DNA from: Sporothrix humicola | Taxonomy: Eukaryota > Ascomycota > Sordariomycetes > Ophiostomatales > Ophiostomataceae | Assembly (NCBI GenBank): GCA_021396245.1 | Contig: WNYE01000015.1 | Location: 62,001-126,000, forward strand | Direction: 5' to 3' | Length of the DNA stretch: 64,000 bases | In this document: positions 63,898 through 64,000 of the stretch, one piece after another | Numbering within the stretch: the first letter of the stretch is position 1 | How the letters are laid out: every line of letters starts with the position of its first letter | Made by a program: the position numbers and the translations under genes | The notes under the pieces: model-generated | The model's input: only the letters and a program-made list of their open reading frames with translations | Database searches by the model: none | What the model was told of the DNA's origin: nothing

Positions 63898-64000
63898 CGG
63901 TGTCCCGTTGCGATCTGGTGTCGTTGTGTCGAAGGTAGTCCTGATTTCTTTTGATCCTGTTCTTTCTCGTTTGCCTAGTTTGTTGCCTCGTGTTTGCTGC

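Overview
This window is nuclear DNA of a filamentous ascomycete (Pezizomycotina), most likely a Sordariomycete. The evidence is short GT-AG introns of about 50-115 bp, Zn2Cys6 regulators, PTH11-like rhodopsin-domain proteins, fungal NLR relics, an Opi1/CCG-8-type regulator, and plant-cell-wall CAZymes. Genes sit on both strands, with no operons.

The window has two compartments. From 1 to about 19.7 kb it is an accessory, gene-poor, partly AT-rich region where intact genes alternate with dead ones. The intact genes are a GH3 beta-xylosidase, a rhodopsin-domain membrane protein, a GH93 exo-arabinanase and a CE1 acetyl xylan esterase; the three secreted enzymes all attack hemicellulose or arabinan. 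Between them lie at least seven gene relics: an unrecognised gene family, an NLR cut at its P-loop, an MFS transporter, the N-terminal third of an RBR-type ubiquitin ligase, two fragments of a DUF3505/helicase-like mobile-type gene, and an ABC-C transporter. A probable solo LTR is also present. Most stop codons and the one missing zinc ligand are explained by C:G to T:A transitions, several in the CpA to TpA context typical of repeat-induced point mutation (RIP).

From about 20.2 kb to the end it is core-genome-like. In order it carries a conserved fungal protein (start MATIARQPFAPLDG), a class II-type haem peroxidase, mitochondrial ribosomal protein bL27m, LCL2, an F-box protein with an in-frame TAG, a four-TM protein, a transcription factor with two Zn2Cys6 clusters, an eight-TM-like membrane protein, a large acidic disordered protein with trafficking-type motifs, CFD1 (cytosolic Fe-S assembly), S-adenosylmethionine decarboxylase, a GNAT acetyltransferase, AP-1 mu, an Opi1-family regulator and a DUF4246 protein. 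Several have long pyrimidine-rich leaders, and three have AUG uORFs (tandem-Zn2Cys6 factor, SAM decarboxylase, Opi1-like).

Exon boundaries were derived by hand from GT/AG signals and frame continuity. No tRNA, rRNA or CRISPR was seen. No clearly new multi-gene system was found. The strongest leads are the decayed accessory block, the tandem-zinc-cluster regulator with a uORF abutting its start codon, the intron-spanning uORF of the SAM decarboxylase gene, and the F-box TAG.
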